Positions 16,024 through 26,163 of a stretch of 36,730 bases of DNA are shown here, one piece after another. The notes under the pieces were generated by a model. That model did not search any database. It was not told the origin of the DNA and saw only the letters and a list, made by a program, of their open reading frames with translations. The stretch's first letter is position 1. Every line of letters starts with the position of its first letter. Origin of the DNA: a bacterium BMS3Abin11 (GTDB taxonomy: Bacteria; Pseudomonadota; Gammaproteobacteria; BMS3Bbin11); contig BDTD01000027.1 of NCBI GenBank assembly GCA_002897635.1, positions 1 through 36,730 of the forward strand, in the 5' to 3' direction. Both the position numbers and the translations under genes were made by a program.

Positions 16024-17238
16024 CTACATCCTGCGGAATATCAACGTCGCATTCGTCCCACCAAAACCAAAACTGTTCGACATAATGGTATTCAACTCAA
16101 TATTATTTTTCATTTCACTCACTATCGGCACACCTTCTGCGCCTTCATCAATCTCTGTAATGTTGGCTGATGCGGCAATGAAGTTATTTTGCTGCATCAA
16201 CAATGAATAGATGGCCTCATGTACTCCTGCTGCACCCAGTGCGTGACCGGAAAGAGATTTGGTTGAGGTGATCATTGGTATATCCATGTCGCTAAATGTT
16301 TTTTTCACTGCTTCCAGTTCACGGATATCACCCACCGGCGTACTGGTACCGTGAGCGTTGATATAGTCCACTGGCGTATCAACCATTGCCATGGCCTGCT
16401 GCATGCAGCGTACAGCACCTTCGCCGGATGGCTGCACCATGTCGTAGCCGTCTGAAGTAGCACCGTAGCCGACCAGCTCGGCATAGATTTTGGCACCACG
16501 TGCCCTGGCATGTTCCAGTTCTTCAATTACCAGCGTACCGCCACCACCGGAGATGACAAAACCATCTCGACTTGCATCATAAGGACGTGAGGCCGTTTCA
16601 GGGGTTTCGTTATACTTTGATGACAGCGCACCCATGCCGTCAAACAGGACTGATTGTGTCCAGTCGACTTCTTCACCACCGCCTGCGAACACAACATCCT
16701 GTTTGTCGAGCTGAATTAACTCCATGGCATTCCCGATACAATGTGCTGATGTAGAACAAGCAGAGCTGATGGAATAGTTGACACCTTTAATCTTGAACGG
16801 TGTAGCAAGACAGGCGGAGTTTGTGCTGGACATGGTTCGGGTCACCATATACGGGCCGACACGGCGTATTCCCTTCTCGCGCATGTTATCGGCTGCCAGT
16901 ACTACATTTGATGTTGAACCACCGCCGGATCCCATAATGAGGCCTGTGCGAACATTACTAACCTGCTCTTCTGTCAGCCTGGCATCTTCGATTGCCTCCT
17001 GCATGGCAATATAGTTATAGGCCGAGCCATCACCCATAAAACGGAGAATTTTACGATCTATTGATGCAGTCAGATCAATATCGACCGGACCATTTACATG
17101 GCTACGAAAGCCCATTTCGGCCTGCACTTCGCTAAAGCGAATACCGGATCGGCCATTTTTCAGTGAATCCAGCACCTCGGCAACATTATTACCCAGGCTT
17201 GAAACCACTCCCATACCTGTAACGACTACTCTGCGCAT
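16024..17238 (-). CDS. fabB: 3-oxoacyl-ACP synthase I (FabB)
   Basis: This 404-residue beta-ketoacyl-ACP synthase elongates unsaturated acyl chains after FabA isomerisation. The catalytic triad is visible: Cys in [12 protein letters not shown] (about 160), His in [11 protein letters not shown] (about 297), and His in [12 protein letters not shown] (about 332). The N-terminus [16 protein letters not shown] and the C-terminal [13 protein letters not shown] are typical. The start lies one base after the fabA stop, with GAAGAGAG in the end of fabA as ribosome site, so the two are co-translated. The fabA-fabB arrangement is typical of Gammaproteobacteria. Confidence 0.97.
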   Translation of the reverse strand: MRRVVVTGMGVVSSLGNNVAEVLDSLKNGRSGIRFSEVQAEMGFRSHVNGPVDIDLTASIDRKILRFMGDGSAYNYIAMQEAIEDARLTEEQVSNVRTGLIMGSGGGSTSNVVLAADNMREKGIRRVGPYMVTRTMSSTNSACLATPFKIKGVNYSISSACSTSAHCIGNAMELIQLDKQDVVFAGGGEEVDWTQSVLFDGMGALSSKYNETPETASRPYDASRDGFVISGGGGTLVIEELEHARARGAKIYAELVGYGATSDGYDMVQPSGEGAVRCMQQAMAMVDTPVDYINAHGTSTPVGDIRELEAVKKTFSDMDIPMITSTKSLSGHALGAAGVHEAIYSLLMQQNNFIAASANITEIDEGAEGVPIVSEMKNNIELNTIMSNSFGFGGTNATLIFRRM

Positions 17239-17239
17239 G

Positions 17240-17761
17240 TTAACTAGATCTCTCTTCTGATGTAAACAATCCCACCTTCAAGTTATGGGCAGTATAAATC
17301 TCCTTTCCGTCCACTTCCAGTGTGGCATCGGCTATCCCCATATACAATCTACGTTGAATAACACGCTTGAGATTTACATGGTAGGCGACTGTTTTGACAT
17401 CTGGTGTCACCTGACCGGAAAACTTCACCTCACCGGCACCCAAAGCCCGGCCATGACCCAGCCCGCCCAGCCAGCCGAGATAAAAACCTATCAACTGCCA
17501 CATGGCATCCAGACCCAGACAACCCGGCATCACTGGATCTCCTTCGAAATGACAGCCAAAAAACCATAGATCTGGTTTCACATCCAGCTCGGCAACGATA
17601 TGCCCCTTGCCATTCACACCACCATCCTCACTAATCTCGGTAATACGATCAAACATCAGCATATTCGGTAACGGCAACTGAGCGTTACCTTTACCAAACA
17701 ACTCACTGTGACCACATGCGATCAATTCATCATAAGTATAGCTGCTTTTTCTGGATGTCAT
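17240..17761 (-). CDS. fabA: 3-hydroxydecanoyl-ACP dehydratase/isomerase (FabA)
   Basis: This is a 173-residue bifunctional dehydratase/isomerase that introduces the double bond in unsaturated fatty acid synthesis. The catalytic His71 lies in [16 protein letters not shown] and the catalytic Asp85 at the end of that motif. The length matches the E. coli enzyme (172). ATG 17761 is chosen because it gives [17 protein letters not shown], the normal N-terminus; the open frame up to 17869 overlaps the upstream helicase gene. A sigma70-type promoter with a perfect TATAAT lies just upstream. Confidence 0.97.
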   Translation of the reverse strand: MTSRKSSYTYDELIACGHSELFGKGNAQLPLPNMLMFDRITEISEDGGVNGKGHIVAELDVKPDLWFFGCHFEGDPVMPGCLGLDAMWQLIGFYLGWLGGLGHGRALGAGEVKFSGQVTPDVKTVAYHVNLKRVIQRRLYMGIADATLEVDGKEIYTAHNLKVGLFTSEERSS

Positions 17762-17803
17762 GGGGGGTTTGATTCCTTGGGTATACCATTTTATATGTGG
17801 CGC

Positions 17804-17831
17804 ATTATATATTATTAAATAGCTCCTACAA
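17804..17831 (-). promoter_or_regulatory. Likely sigma70 promoter of fabA-fabB
   Basis: On the minus strand TTGTAG (17826-17831), a 16-base spacer and a perfect TATAAT (17804-17809) precede fabA. The predicted transcription start is near 17797, about 36 bases before ATG. The -35 hexamer is poor (3 of 6), so an activator may be needed. Confidence 0.55.
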
Positions 17832-20800
17832 TCAATCTCCGATGGGTTTGAACAATTCCGACAGATCATCCGCGGTCAGCTGACCACCTTTGCCACCTGC
17901 TTCCTGATAAATCGAATCAGCCAGCGCCTGTTTATTTTTCTGTAGAATGAGTATGCGGTCTTCTATGGTATCTTCAGCTATGAGTTTGTAGACGAAAACT
18001 GGTTTGTCCTGGCCAATACGGTGAGCGCGATCGGTAGCCTGGTTTTCGGCGGCCGGATTCCACCAGGGGTCGTAGTGGATGACGGTATCGGCGGCGGTCA
18101 GGTTGAGGCCGACACCACCGGCTTTTAGACTGATCAGAAATACCGGCACTTCGCCGCTCTGGAAACGGTCTACCTGTGCATCGCGATTCTGGGTCTGTCC
18201 GGTGAGCAGGCAGTAGTCTATCTTTGCTGCCTTTAGCTCATCCTCTATCAGACTCAACATGCGTGTGAACTGAGAAAAAATCAGTATTCGCCTGCCTTCC
18301 TCGATCATCTCCGGCACCATGCCCATCAATAGATCCAGCTTGGCGCTCTGTTTGACATTACTGGCCTGTGACAGGGACAAAGTTCGTGGGTCACAACACA
18401 CCTGACGTAATTTCAGCAGCGCATCAAGGATCATAATATGGCTGCGCGACAGCCCTTTGCTGGTGATTTCCTGCCGTACCTTGGTATCCATCGCAATGCG
18501 GATGCTCTCATACAAATCGCGCTGCTGGCCCTGCAGGCTGACGCTTCGAATGATCTCTGTTTTAGCCGGCAGTTCGCTGGCCACATCCTGTTTACGGCGG
18601 CGCAGCAGGAAGGGTTTGATACGTTGACGCAGCTGTTCCTGACGCATGCCATCGCCCTGTTTTTCAATGGGGTTACGGAACAGGCTGTTGAACCGAGTCA
18701 AACCACCGAGGAAACCCGGCATCAGGAAATGAAACATCGACCACAGCTCGCCGAGGTGATTTTCCAGCGGCGTACCGGTCAGGCACAGGCGATGCCTGGC
18801 CCTCAGTGTAAACACGACCTGGGTAGTTTTCGATTTTGGATTCTTAACAAACTGTGACTCATCCAGTACGATCGTATAGAACTCATGCTCCAGCAGTCTT
18901 TCTTTATCACGCCTTAGCAGCGGGTAGGTGGTAATCACAATATCATAATCATCAATCAGCTCGAAACGGGCGTGGCGCTCGCTGCCATGCAGTATCAGAA
19001 CACTTAGATCAGGGGTAAAAAGGCGCGCCTCACGCGCCCAGTTACTGACCAGGGAGGTCGGCACAACGACCAGACTGGGCTGTTGCATGCGCCTGCACTC
19101 TTTTTCCAGCAGTAAATGCGCCAGTGTCTGTACCGTTTTACCCAGCCCCATATCGTCAGCCAGGATGCCGTTGAATTCATACTCTCTTAAGAACTGTAGC
19201 CAGTTAAGCCCCTGCCGCTGATAATCCCTTAACTCGGTCTGCAGGCCGCATGGAATATCCACCTTCCTGATACCATCAAAATCCCGTAGCTTTTGATTCA
19301 ACTTCTGCAATATGCTGGCACCGTGCCAGTTTAAATCCGGATTTTCCAGTAGTGCGCTCATCTGCGCGCCCTGATGACGGCTCAGTAACAGGCCGCCATC
19401 CTGGTTCAGCGGGTCTCTGTCATAGAGTTCGAGCAGGGTGTCGAAGATGGTCAGCATACGCGCTGAATCGAGCTTTAGCAGGCGGTCGCCTTCTAGCTGG
19501 ACAAAGTAATCAGGCGACTGCAACAGGCTTTCGCGCAACAGTTCCGGCCGGCTGTGCTGCTGCAGGATTTCCAGCAGCACTGGCAGCAAATTTAGCTGTT
19601 GACCCTCACTATCGATATCCACCCCGAGTTTGAGATTAAACCACTTGTCACCGGCATCGACTTCAACATGCGCATGCCATTCGCCGGCCTCTTCAATTGC
19701 CAGACCAAAACTGTCATCAAACTCGACCTGCCAACCCAGCCGCTGCAGTTCGGCAACACTGGACTGCATAAATTCATACCAGAACAAACTGGTTTCAGCG
19801 CGGCTACGGGCTGAACAGAACCAGTCCATGGTATCGGCGCCCGGCGCACCATCAAGCCGCAGGCCCTGCAACCTGAGTAATTCCTGTGCCTGCGGCTCAA
19901 ATTCAGCATTACGGCTAACAATGTAAGCGATATTGCCTTCCATGTGTGTTTCACGCGACTTGGTAGCGGGCTTAGTGCAGTCAATATCCCCATATTGAAA
20001 ACTGAGGCGCGCAGCATTAGTCTGACCCTGCAGCCCAGTAAGTTCATCCAGATCCAGCCCCATCATGCGCAGCTTCACGGTCGGTATCTGCACATCTACC
20101 ACTATCTGTTTGATATCAAGATCAACCGGCAGGGGGATTTTAATAGCCGGTATATCAAGAATCAGATGTCGACTGACATCCTCCAGCTTTTTCTTCGGGA
20201 TAAAAGGTGCATCCAGCAACAGTGCAAGCTGCTGCGCATCCAGCTCATTGTACTGCAAGCAACCAATCTGCCCGGACTCGGTATCCACATACCAGAACCT
20301 GTCGACGCGAAAAATATGACTGGCCGGCGGCAACACCTGCGCCTGCAACACACTGCCTTCCTGTTCTTCCTGCCAGTTAAATTGCAGTGTTCGCTCAGCA
20401 GCCATCTGCAACGCATCAGCATCAAAGTCCCTCCAGTAACAGCGTCCAGTCTGCAGCATTTTCTGCAGCGCCAGCTCAGCCAGCTCACCCTCCAGCAACC
20501 TGCTGGATGACTGGTTCACGTAAGAAACCTGTCTACCCACCAGCGAGCCGATCAGCTTGTCGGCAGGCAATACGAAATCATCGAAATAATGGCCCACAGC
20601 GATGCGATCAAAAGAATGCTTAACCGGTTTGCCGTAGCCACCCTTTTTCAACACACGCGACTTAAAAACAGATGCCCTGATCTTGAAACGTGAGTCAGCC
20701 TCACTGGCCGGTTCAGGGTTGATTAGATATTTCAGTTGTATAGTGTCCTGTGCAGATTTCCTGCCGCCTTCTGCCTGCTCAATTAATACCGTCGTCTCAG

Positions 20801-21170
20801 ACAACAGGGCCAGCCATTCTTCAACAGGCTGATCAACCCCACCAGAACTTGCAGTAATAGCATAGCGATCAATCAAATCACACAACACCGCCACCACATG
20901 CTTGCAGTTGAAACTTACCGGGCAACTGCATTCACCACTGACCTCTATCAGGCCATCATATTCATAGACTTCAATTTCCTGATGATAGACCAGACTCCGT
21001 CTGCCGGAGACAGAAGACTGCACAGCTAGCTCCTCGCCCTCTTCTGTTGCCTTCACTCGCCTGACATGGCCGGCCTTCCAGTAATCAGTCCCTCGCTGAA
21101 AAGAACCCTGATCAAACCAGGGACGGATTCTTTCCAGGCTGAGTTTGGACAGGAGTTGGGGGGAGGTCAT
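17832..21170 (-). CDS. SNF2-family helicase with N-terminal SWIM zinc finger
   Basis: This 1112-residue Swi2/Snf2 ATPase probably remodels protein-DNA complexes. The SWIM zinc finger is CxC-x5-CxH at residues 81-91 ([11 protein letters not shown]). A long middle region (about 130-620) has no motif I can name. The ATPase core has DDMGLGKT (about 672-679), the DEAH-type box LDESQ (about 769), [15 protein letters not shown], and the C-terminal lobe with [14 protein letters not shown] and DRAHRIGQ (about 1015-1065). The ATG is preceded directly by CTTAATCCTTAATC repeat DNA with no ribosome site. The stop abuts the fabA -35 box. No methylase or restriction gene accompanies it, so it is probably the stand-alone housekeeping type. 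Confidence 0.93.
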   Translation of the reverse strand: MTSPQLLSKLSLERIRPWFDQGSFQRGTDYWKAGHVRRVKATEEGEELAVQSSVSGRRSLVYHQEIEVYEYDGLIEVSGECSCPVSFNCKHVVAVLCDLIDRYAITASSGGVDQPVEEWLALLSETTVLIEQAEGGRKSAQDTIQLKYLINPEPASEADSRFKIRASVFKSRVLKKGGYGKPVKHSFDRIAVGHYFDDFVLPADKLIGSLVGRQVSYVNQSSSRLLEGELAELALQKMLQTGRCYWRDFDADALQMAAERTLQFNWQEEQEGSVLQAQVLPPASHIFRVDRFWYVDTESGQIGCLQYNELDAQQLALLLDAPFIPKKKLEDVSRHLILDIPAIKIPLPVDLDIKQIVVDVQIPTVKLRMMGLDLDELTGLQGQTNAARLSFQYGDIDCTKPATKSRETHMEGNIAYIVSRNAEFEPQAQELLRLQGLRLDGAPGADTMDWFCSARSRAETSLFWYEFMQSSVAELQRLGWQVEFDDSFGLAIEEAGEWHAHVEVDAGDKWFNLKLGVDIDSEGQQLNLLPVLLEILQQHSRPELLRESLLQSPDYFVQLEGDRLLKLDSARMLTIFDTLLELYDRDPLNQDGGLLLSRHQGAQMSALLENPDLNWHGASILQKLNQKLRDFDGIRKVDIPCGLQTELRDYQRQGLNWLQFLREYEFNGILADDMGLGKTVQTLAHLLLEKECRRMQQPSLVVVPTSLVSNWAREARLFTPDLSVLILHGSERHARFELIDDYDIVITTYPLLRRDKERLLEHEFYTIVLDESQFVKNPKSKTTQVVFTLRARHRLCLTGTPLENHLGELWSMFHFLMPGFLGGLTRFNSLFRNPIEKQGDGMRQEQLRQRIKPFLLRRRKQDVASELPAKTEIIRSVSLQGQQRDLYESIRIAMDTKVRQEITSKGLSRSHIMILDALLKLRQVCCDPRTLSLSQASNVKQSAKLDLLMGMVPEMIEEGRRILIFSQFTRMLSLIEDELKAAKIDYCLLTGQTQNRDAQVDRFQSGEVPVFLISLKAGGVGLNLTAADTVIHYDPWWNPAAENQATDRAHRIGQDKPVFVYKLIAEDTIEDRILILQKNKQALADSIYQEAGGKGGQLTADDLSELFKPIGD

Positions 21171-21177
21171 AAGAAGA

Positions 21178-21387
21178 AGATTAAGGATTAAGGATTAAGG
21201 ACGAAAGACCGCTGCAGCCCCGCTCACTCGTCATTCTGGCAAATACCGGAATCCAGTGGTATTAGCATTAATGAAAACCAAAAACTTACTAGATACCCGC
21301 ATTCGCGAGTATGACGGTATGTTCTTGATGTCTATAAGTCTCATAATGACGTTTTATCTTTCATCCCTGATCCTTTATCTTTCAACC
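21178..21387. repeat. Repeat-filled gap: family D tracts flanking a GTCATTC-type inverted element
   Basis: 21178-21209 is ATTAAGG repeated. 21229-21316 starts CGTCATTCTGGCAAATACCG and ends GCATTCGCGAGTATGACG, a diverged copy of the widespread CGTCATTCCCGC-type palindromic repeat. 21350-21387 is TTTATCTTTC-type family D again. There is no gene here. Confidence 0.65.
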
Positions 21388-22104
<717 letters not shown>

Positions 22105-22157
22105 TTAAAAATATTTCCTGTAGGCGGGATAAAATTCATTATAGGCACCCTTAGTCT

Positions 22158-23189
22158 TTAGTCTTTTATCGCACGACCTACTAGCACCTTTGCCTGTTCC
22201 ACCCAGGTCTCCCGGCGAATTCTTCGCGGATAGGAACCAATTACCTTGGAAATATGCCGGACCTCATCCTCATTAAAATCAGAAATCTGACGATAACTTC
22301 TGATACCCGCCTTTTTAAGCTTGCGTTCGAGATGAGGGCCAATACCTTTGATTTTTTTCAGGTCATCATCCGGATACCGGCTCACCTCCTCCAGCGCCTC
22401 ATTTTCTTCATCAAGCGCCTCTACTTTCTTCCTCTGCCGTTCAGTCGTTTCCGCCACACTGGTCAGAAAATCAGCAATTTTCTTCTTATCAGCCTCTTCT
22501 GTTATCCGCTGCGTTTCAGAAAGAGGCACCACTTTCGAAGACCGGGTTGTTTCGACTTGCTTCGGTGCAGCAAGCTCAGCAGCTATTTCTTCAACAACAG
22601 GCTTTTTATCGGCAGTAACGACCACTTTAGCCTTACGCCCCTTCTTTCGAACCTTCGGCCGCACGTCTTTAATCTTTAATCCTTCATCTTTTATCTTCGA
22701 TCCTTCATCTTTCGCCTTTAACTTTACCCCTTTAACTTTAAACTTTTTATCTTTTATCTTTGATCTTCCATCTAAACTCATCGCGCCGGGGACGACGCTC
22801 CTACTCCTTTTGTTTTTCCCCTTTCCCCTTCCCCCTTCAACCTTACGCCCCTCTTTTCGAACCTTCGGCCGCATATCTTTAATCTTTAATCCTTCATCTT
22901 TTATCTTCGATCCTTCCCCTTTCCCTTTTCCTCTTTCCCCTACGTTTTTCCCATACCCCGCGCTCATCAACACCTTGAGTTCACGCTCCAGCCGGGTGAC
23001 CTTGTTCTTCAGCTCATTATTCTCCATCACAGCAAGAGTCTGCCCATCCCGCGCCGACTTGCTGGCGAAGTCCTGAGCTTTGTTGTCCCCACTGGGACGC
23101 AAAAGTATCCACATCACCCAGGCAGTCAGAACAACAACTCCGAGCATGATTGAAATAAAAGAAACCAGTTCCTGCATGAATGGGCCCAT
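22158..23189 (-). CDS. Membrane-anchored helix-hairpin-helix protein with repeat-derived central region
   Basis: This is a 343-residue protein. A transmembrane helix at about 8-29 is followed by a short coiled coil (about 45-75). The central region, about 78-195, is Lys/Arg/Glu-rich and consists of direct repeats such as SKIKDEGLKIKD (twice) and RPKVRK (twice). The C-terminus (about 275-343) is a helix-hairpin-helix domain with LKKIKGIGPHLERKLKKAGI and SYPRRIRRETWVEQA, as in the COG3743-type proteins fused to membrane anchors. The central DNA is made of the same family D and family B repeats seen between genes. The start ATG 23189 is 2 bases after the upstream stop; ATG 23177 is an alternative. 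The function of the family is uncertain. Confidence 0.8.
   Translation of the reverse strand: MGPFMQELVSFISIMLGVVVLTAWVMWILLRPSGDNKAQDFASKSARDGQTLAVMENNELKNKVTRLERELKVLMSAGYGKNVGERGKGKGEGSKIKDEGLKIKDMRPKVRKEGRKVEGGRGKGKNKRSRSVVPGAMSLDGRSKIKDKKFKVKGVKLKAKDEGSKIKDEGLKIKDVRPKVRKKGRKAKVVVTADKKPVVEEIAAELAAPKQVETTRSSKVVPLSETQRITEEADKKKIADFLTSVAETTERQRKKVEALDEENEALEEVSRYPDDDLKKIKGIGPHLERKLKKAGIRSYRQISDFNEDEVRHISKVIGSYPRRIRRETWVEQAKVLVGRAIKD
22631..22916. repeat. Intergenic-type repeats inside a coding region, including a 76-base direct duplication
   Basis: 22631-22706 and 22841-22916 match at 72 of 76 positions and lie exactly 210 bases (70 codons) apart. Between them are TTTATCTTT-type family D tracts and one family B arm (22780-22804, CGCGCCGGGGACGACGCTCC). 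All of it is read in frame by the helix-hairpin-helix gene. Confidence 0.9.
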
Positions 23190-23191
23190 CT

Positions 23192-23365
23192 CTATTTGTT
23201 TATTGAAAGTGGAACAGGTTCATTAAGTACACTACCGTCATCACACAAGTCCTTAACCCCGCACATCCAGTACCAGGTAGACCCAAGTATCCAGACTGCA
23301 AGCAGGATCAGTGGGATCTTTATTGAAATTCTTTTTTTTTCTTTATTGGCTTGTTCGAAATGCAT
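23192..23365 (-). CDS. Small single-span membrane protein (57 residues), possible remnant of an OmpA-family protein
   Basis: From ATG 23365 to TAG 23192 this encodes 57 residues. A basic N-terminus (NKEKKRISIK) is followed by a transmembrane helix (about 17-34, IPLILLAVWILGSTWYW) and then MCGVKDLCDDGS. The W-Y-x-C-x-x-K-x-x-C pattern right after a signal-anchor helix recalls the N-terminus of some gammaproteobacterial OmpA-like proteins, so it may be a truncated form. It is 2 bases upstream of the helix-hairpin-helix gene and probably co-transcribed. No ribosome site is visible; ACGTAA repeats lie upstream. Confidence 0.55.
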   Translation of the reverse strand: MHFEQANKEKKRISIKIPLILLAVWILGSTWYWMCGVKDLCDDGSVLNEPVPLSINK

Positions 23366-23374
23366 GGAATACCC

Positions 23375-23404
23375 GTATTACGTTTTACGAATTACGTGTT
23401 AAGG
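23375..23404. repeat. ACGTAA-type repeat (family C)
   Basis: It contains TATTACGTTTTACGAATTAC, followed by GGAACCTCTGATTAAG, a sequence related to the outer ends of the element at 33563. Confidence 0.65.
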
Positions 23405-23497
23405 AACCTCTGATTAAGTACATTCTCAACCGATCGGCAATGATTTTCAAGAGTATCATTAGCGATTCATTTATTGATGAATAAAATTACATCGTTT

Positions 23498-23520
23498 ATC
23501 GCGCCGAGCGGCACTCCTAC
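23498..23520. repeat. Single arm of family B repeat
   Basis: ATCGCGCCGAGCGGCACTCC plus TAC. It matches the right arm at 10528 except for one missing base. Confidence 0.8.
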
Positions 23521-23525
23521 GAAAA

Positions 23526-23589
23526 GATTGTTTTACGTTTTACGATTTAGGTTTTACGTAAAACCTAAATCGTAAAACGTAAAACAATC
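23526..23589. repeat. Perfect 64-base palindrome without spacer (family C)
   Basis: The half GATTGTTTTACGTTTTACGA + TTTAGGTTTTAC (23526-23557) is followed directly by its exact reverse complement (23558-23589). It lies 53 bases upstream of pyrF. Confidence 0.97.
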
Positions 23590-23642
23590 CCCTAACCTTC
23601 CCCCTTTCCCCTTTTTCCTTAAACCTTTGTTACAATCACGCA

Positions 23643-24371
23643 ATGACAAAAAGATCCCTGCTCTCCGACAAAAACATCCCCGTTGAAGACCGTCTGATAT
23701 TCGCACTGGACTATCCATCCACTGAAGAGGCACGCACCATCGTTAAAACACTGGGCGACAGTGTCACATTCTACAAGGTAGGACTGGAACTCTTTATGAC
23801 CGGCGGCGGTTTTGATTTGGTTAAATGGCTTACCGACCGGGGCAAGAAGGTATTCGTCGACCTGAAATTCTTTGATGTACCGCAGACGGTACAATCTGCC
23901 GTCAGGGCATTGAGCAAACACGGTGCCGCCTTTGCCACCATCCACGGCAATGACAGTATCATGGCTGCTGCTGCGAAGGACAAAGGGGAGATGAAGGTGC
24001 TGGCAGTCACAATGCTGACCAGTCTTGATGAAGGGGATGTGCGAGACCTCGGCTTTCAGGTCGATGTAAAAGACATCGTTTTATCCCGCGCCAAACGTGC
24101 ACTGCAACTTGGCTGCGATGGCGTTATCTCATCCGGCCTGGAAGTGGCCGAACTGCGTGAACACCTGGGTGACAAATTCATCGTCGTCACCCCCGGCATC
24201 CGACCGGTGAAAAATACCGATGACCAGAAACGCACCGTCGATGTAGAAGAGGCCTTCCACAATGGTGCCGACTACATTGTAGTAGGCCGCCCAATCAAGG
24301 AACATGCCAACCCGAAGCAGGCAGCAGAAGATATCCAGGAGCGGATAAAGAAAGTTTTACGTAATACGTAA
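23643..24371 (+). CDS. pyrF: Orotidine 5'-phosphate decarboxylase
   Basis: This 242-residue enzyme makes UMP from OMP in the last step of pyrimidine synthesis. The N-terminal LIFALDYPS, the catalytic VDLKFFDVPQTV (Lys at about 75), and VTPGIRP and DYIVVGRPI near the C-terminus are all diagnostic. The final codons, VLRNT-stop, are read from a TTTTACGTAATACGTAA repeat, so the natural C-terminus has been replaced or trimmed by repeat DNA. The 5' side is also repeat-filled, and the ribosome site is not obvious. Confidence 0.97.
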   Translation: MTKRSLLSDKNIPVEDRLIFALDYPSTEEARTIVKTLGDSVTFYKVGLELFMTGGGFDLVKWLTDRGKKVFVDLKFFDVPQTVQSAVRALSKHGAAFATIHGNDSIMAAAAKDKGEMKVLAVTMLTSLDEGDVRDLGFQVDVKDIVLSRAKRALQLGCDGVISSGLEVAELREHLGDKFIVVTPGIRPVKNTDDQKRTVDVEEAFHNGADYIVVGRPIKEHANPKQAAEDIQERIKKVLRNT

Positions 24372-24392
24372 CACATAAAACGTAAGACATAA
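24354..24392. repeat. ACGTAA-type repeat (family C) overlapping the end of pyrF
   Basis: TTACGTAATACGTAACACAT is followed by AAAACGTAAGACATAA. It supplies the pyrF stop and ends 10 bases before the ABC transporter gene. Confidence 0.8.
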
Positions 24393-24402
24393 GGCACATT
24401 CA

Positions 24403-26163
24403 ATGCCCCAACCCCCTTCAACATTTCATCTCTTCTCCCAATTCCTGAAAAGCTTCCTGCATTTTGCCGGGCTGCGTGCAGCCTGGGCTGCTGGACTACT
24501 ATTCACTGCAGGGCTGTTGCAGGGTATCGGCCTGCTAATGCTGATTCCCCTGCTTGGTCTCACCGGTTTTATCAGTACCGATACAAAACCAGATAAAATC
24601 GTCACCACGCTGCAAGGCTTTTTCGATTCACTGGGTCTGAATTACAGCCTGACAACGGTACTGTTCATCTTCTTCCTGGTACTGACTGCAGAAGCCCTGT
24701 TCAATCGTTACCGCAGTATTTTGCTAAACAATTTACAGCTGGATTTCACCGACCACCTAAGAAATCGTCTTTACCGCGCCATCGGCCATGCAAGCTGGCA
24801 ATTTCACAGCCATCATCACTCCGCCGACTCGGTTCACCTGCTCGATGAAGTTGTCAGTGATATCGGTCAGGGTACTTACAGCGTACTACAGCTATTTGTC
24901 GTAATTTCCTATGCAATAGTTTTTCTGCTGGTTTCACTACAGATATCACCTGTAATGACTGTGCTGATAATGATCACTGGGTTATTGTTTTACGGCCTGG
25001 TAATACCGATAAACCGCCGGGTATTCCGACATGGCCAACGAGCTGTTGAAGCAAGCAGGACTCTCTACCGTACCATGGCCGATTTTTTTGCCGGACTGAA
25101 GCTGGCCAAAAGCTATAACCGCACACAAAACCATATAGAGGAATTCATCACCAACACCCGCAAACTTCGCAGCGAACAAAAAGCACTGATGTCCTCATCC
25201 GCTTCGGCACAAATGTGGCTGCGCATATTTACTGTCGCATTGCTCAGTCTCTTCGTCTACCTTGCCCTGAAAGTCTTCGGCATGAGTGCGGACCGCCTGA
25301 TACTGCTAATCATCCTGGCCAACCGCCTCTACCAGGCACTGTCCAACGGACAAAACTACTGGCAGTATATGCTGCGAATGCTGCCGGCCTATGAGACCTA
25401 TGTCCAGGCCGCCGATAAATTCAACCAGCATGCTGAGATAATTTCCAGTAAAGGCAAGACAGTTCCCCCACTGCAGCATAAAATAACACTACAGTCGGTC
25501 AGCTTCTATTACACGGATAAACAACAAGCGACGCTTGACGATATAAGCATCTCAATCCCGGCGAAAAAAACAACTGCCATCATCGGCCCATCCGGAGCCG
25601 GTAAAACCACACTGGCAGATATACTGATGGGCATACTGACCCCTGATGAAGGAAAACTGTTTATTGACGAGACTGAACTTGAGCCCGGAATACTACCGGC
25701 ATGGCGCGAACATGTCGCCTATGTGCCACAGGAGGTCTACCTGTTTGATGGCAGTATACGTTCCAACCTGAACTGGGCCTGTCAGCAGGATAAAGAAGAA
25801 GAGGATTTGTGGGCAGCACTGGAGGCAGCGGCCGCGGCGGACTTCATCCGGCAATTACCCGATGGCCTTGATAGCCTCGTTGGCGAACGTGGTCTGCGTC
25901 TGTCGGGTGGAGAACGCCAGCGCATCGCCCTGGCCCGTGCCATCCTGAGAAAGCCAGATGTACTGATCCTCGATGAAGCGACCAGTGCACTGGATACGGA
26001 AAATGAACGCAGAATACAGGAGGCTATCGGCAGCCTGCATGGTAACCTGACAATCATCCTCATCGCTCACCGACAAAGCACTTTACGGCAGGCGGATCAT
26101 GCGATTGAACTGGATAAGGGGGCGATCAGATTAAAAACGAAGGTTAATCAACCCACCCCCTAA
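24403..26163 (+). CDS. ABC transporter, fused membrane and ATPase domains (MsbA-like exporter)
   Basis: This 586-residue half-transporter would act as a homodimer. The membrane domain (about 1-340) has several hydrophobic segments, at about 22-48, 65-85, 160-185, 188-208 and 270-290. The ATPase domain has Walker A GPSGAGKTT (about 395-403), a Q-loop VPQEVYLFDGS, the signature LSGGERQ (about 501), Walker B VLILDEATSALD (about 523), and the switch His in LIAHRQST. Its place at the head of a polysaccharide cluster suggests export of a lipid-linked glycan or lipid A-type substrate, but the substrate cannot be read from sequence. AAGG precedes the ATG. Its end overlaps the convergent ElyC-like gene by 20 bases. 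Confidence 0.92.
   Translation: MPQPPSTFHLFSQFLKSFLHFAGLRAAWAAGLLFTAGLLQGIGLLMLIPLLGLTGFISTDTKPDKIVTTLQGFFDSLGLNYSLTTVLFIFFLVLTAEALFNRYRSILLNNLQLDFTDHLRNRLYRAIGHASWQFHSHHHSADSVHLLDEVVSDIGQGTYSVLQLFVVISYAIVFLLVSLQISPVMTVLIMITGLLFYGLVIPINRRVFRHGQRAVEASRTLYRTMADFFAGLKLAKSYNRTQNHIEEFITNTRKLRSEQKALMSSSASAQMWLRIFTVALLSLFVYLALKVFGMSADRLILLIILANRLYQALSNGQNYWQYMLRMLPAYETYVQAADKFNQHAEIISSKGKTVPPLQHKITLQSVSFYYTDKQQATLDDISISIPAKKTTAIIGPSGAGKTTLADILMGILTPDEGKLFIDETELEPGILPAWREHVAYVPQEVYLFDGSIRSNLNWACQQDKEEEDLWAALEAAAAADFIRQLPDGLDSLVGERGLRLSGGERQRIALARAILRKPDVLILDEATSALDTENERRIQEAIGSLHGNLTIILIAHRQSTLRQADHAIELDKGAIRLKTKVNQPTP

Noticed and set aside
17762-17869. Longer start for FabA
   Set aside because: It overlaps the helicase gene and the fabA promoter; the 173-residue form matches the family.
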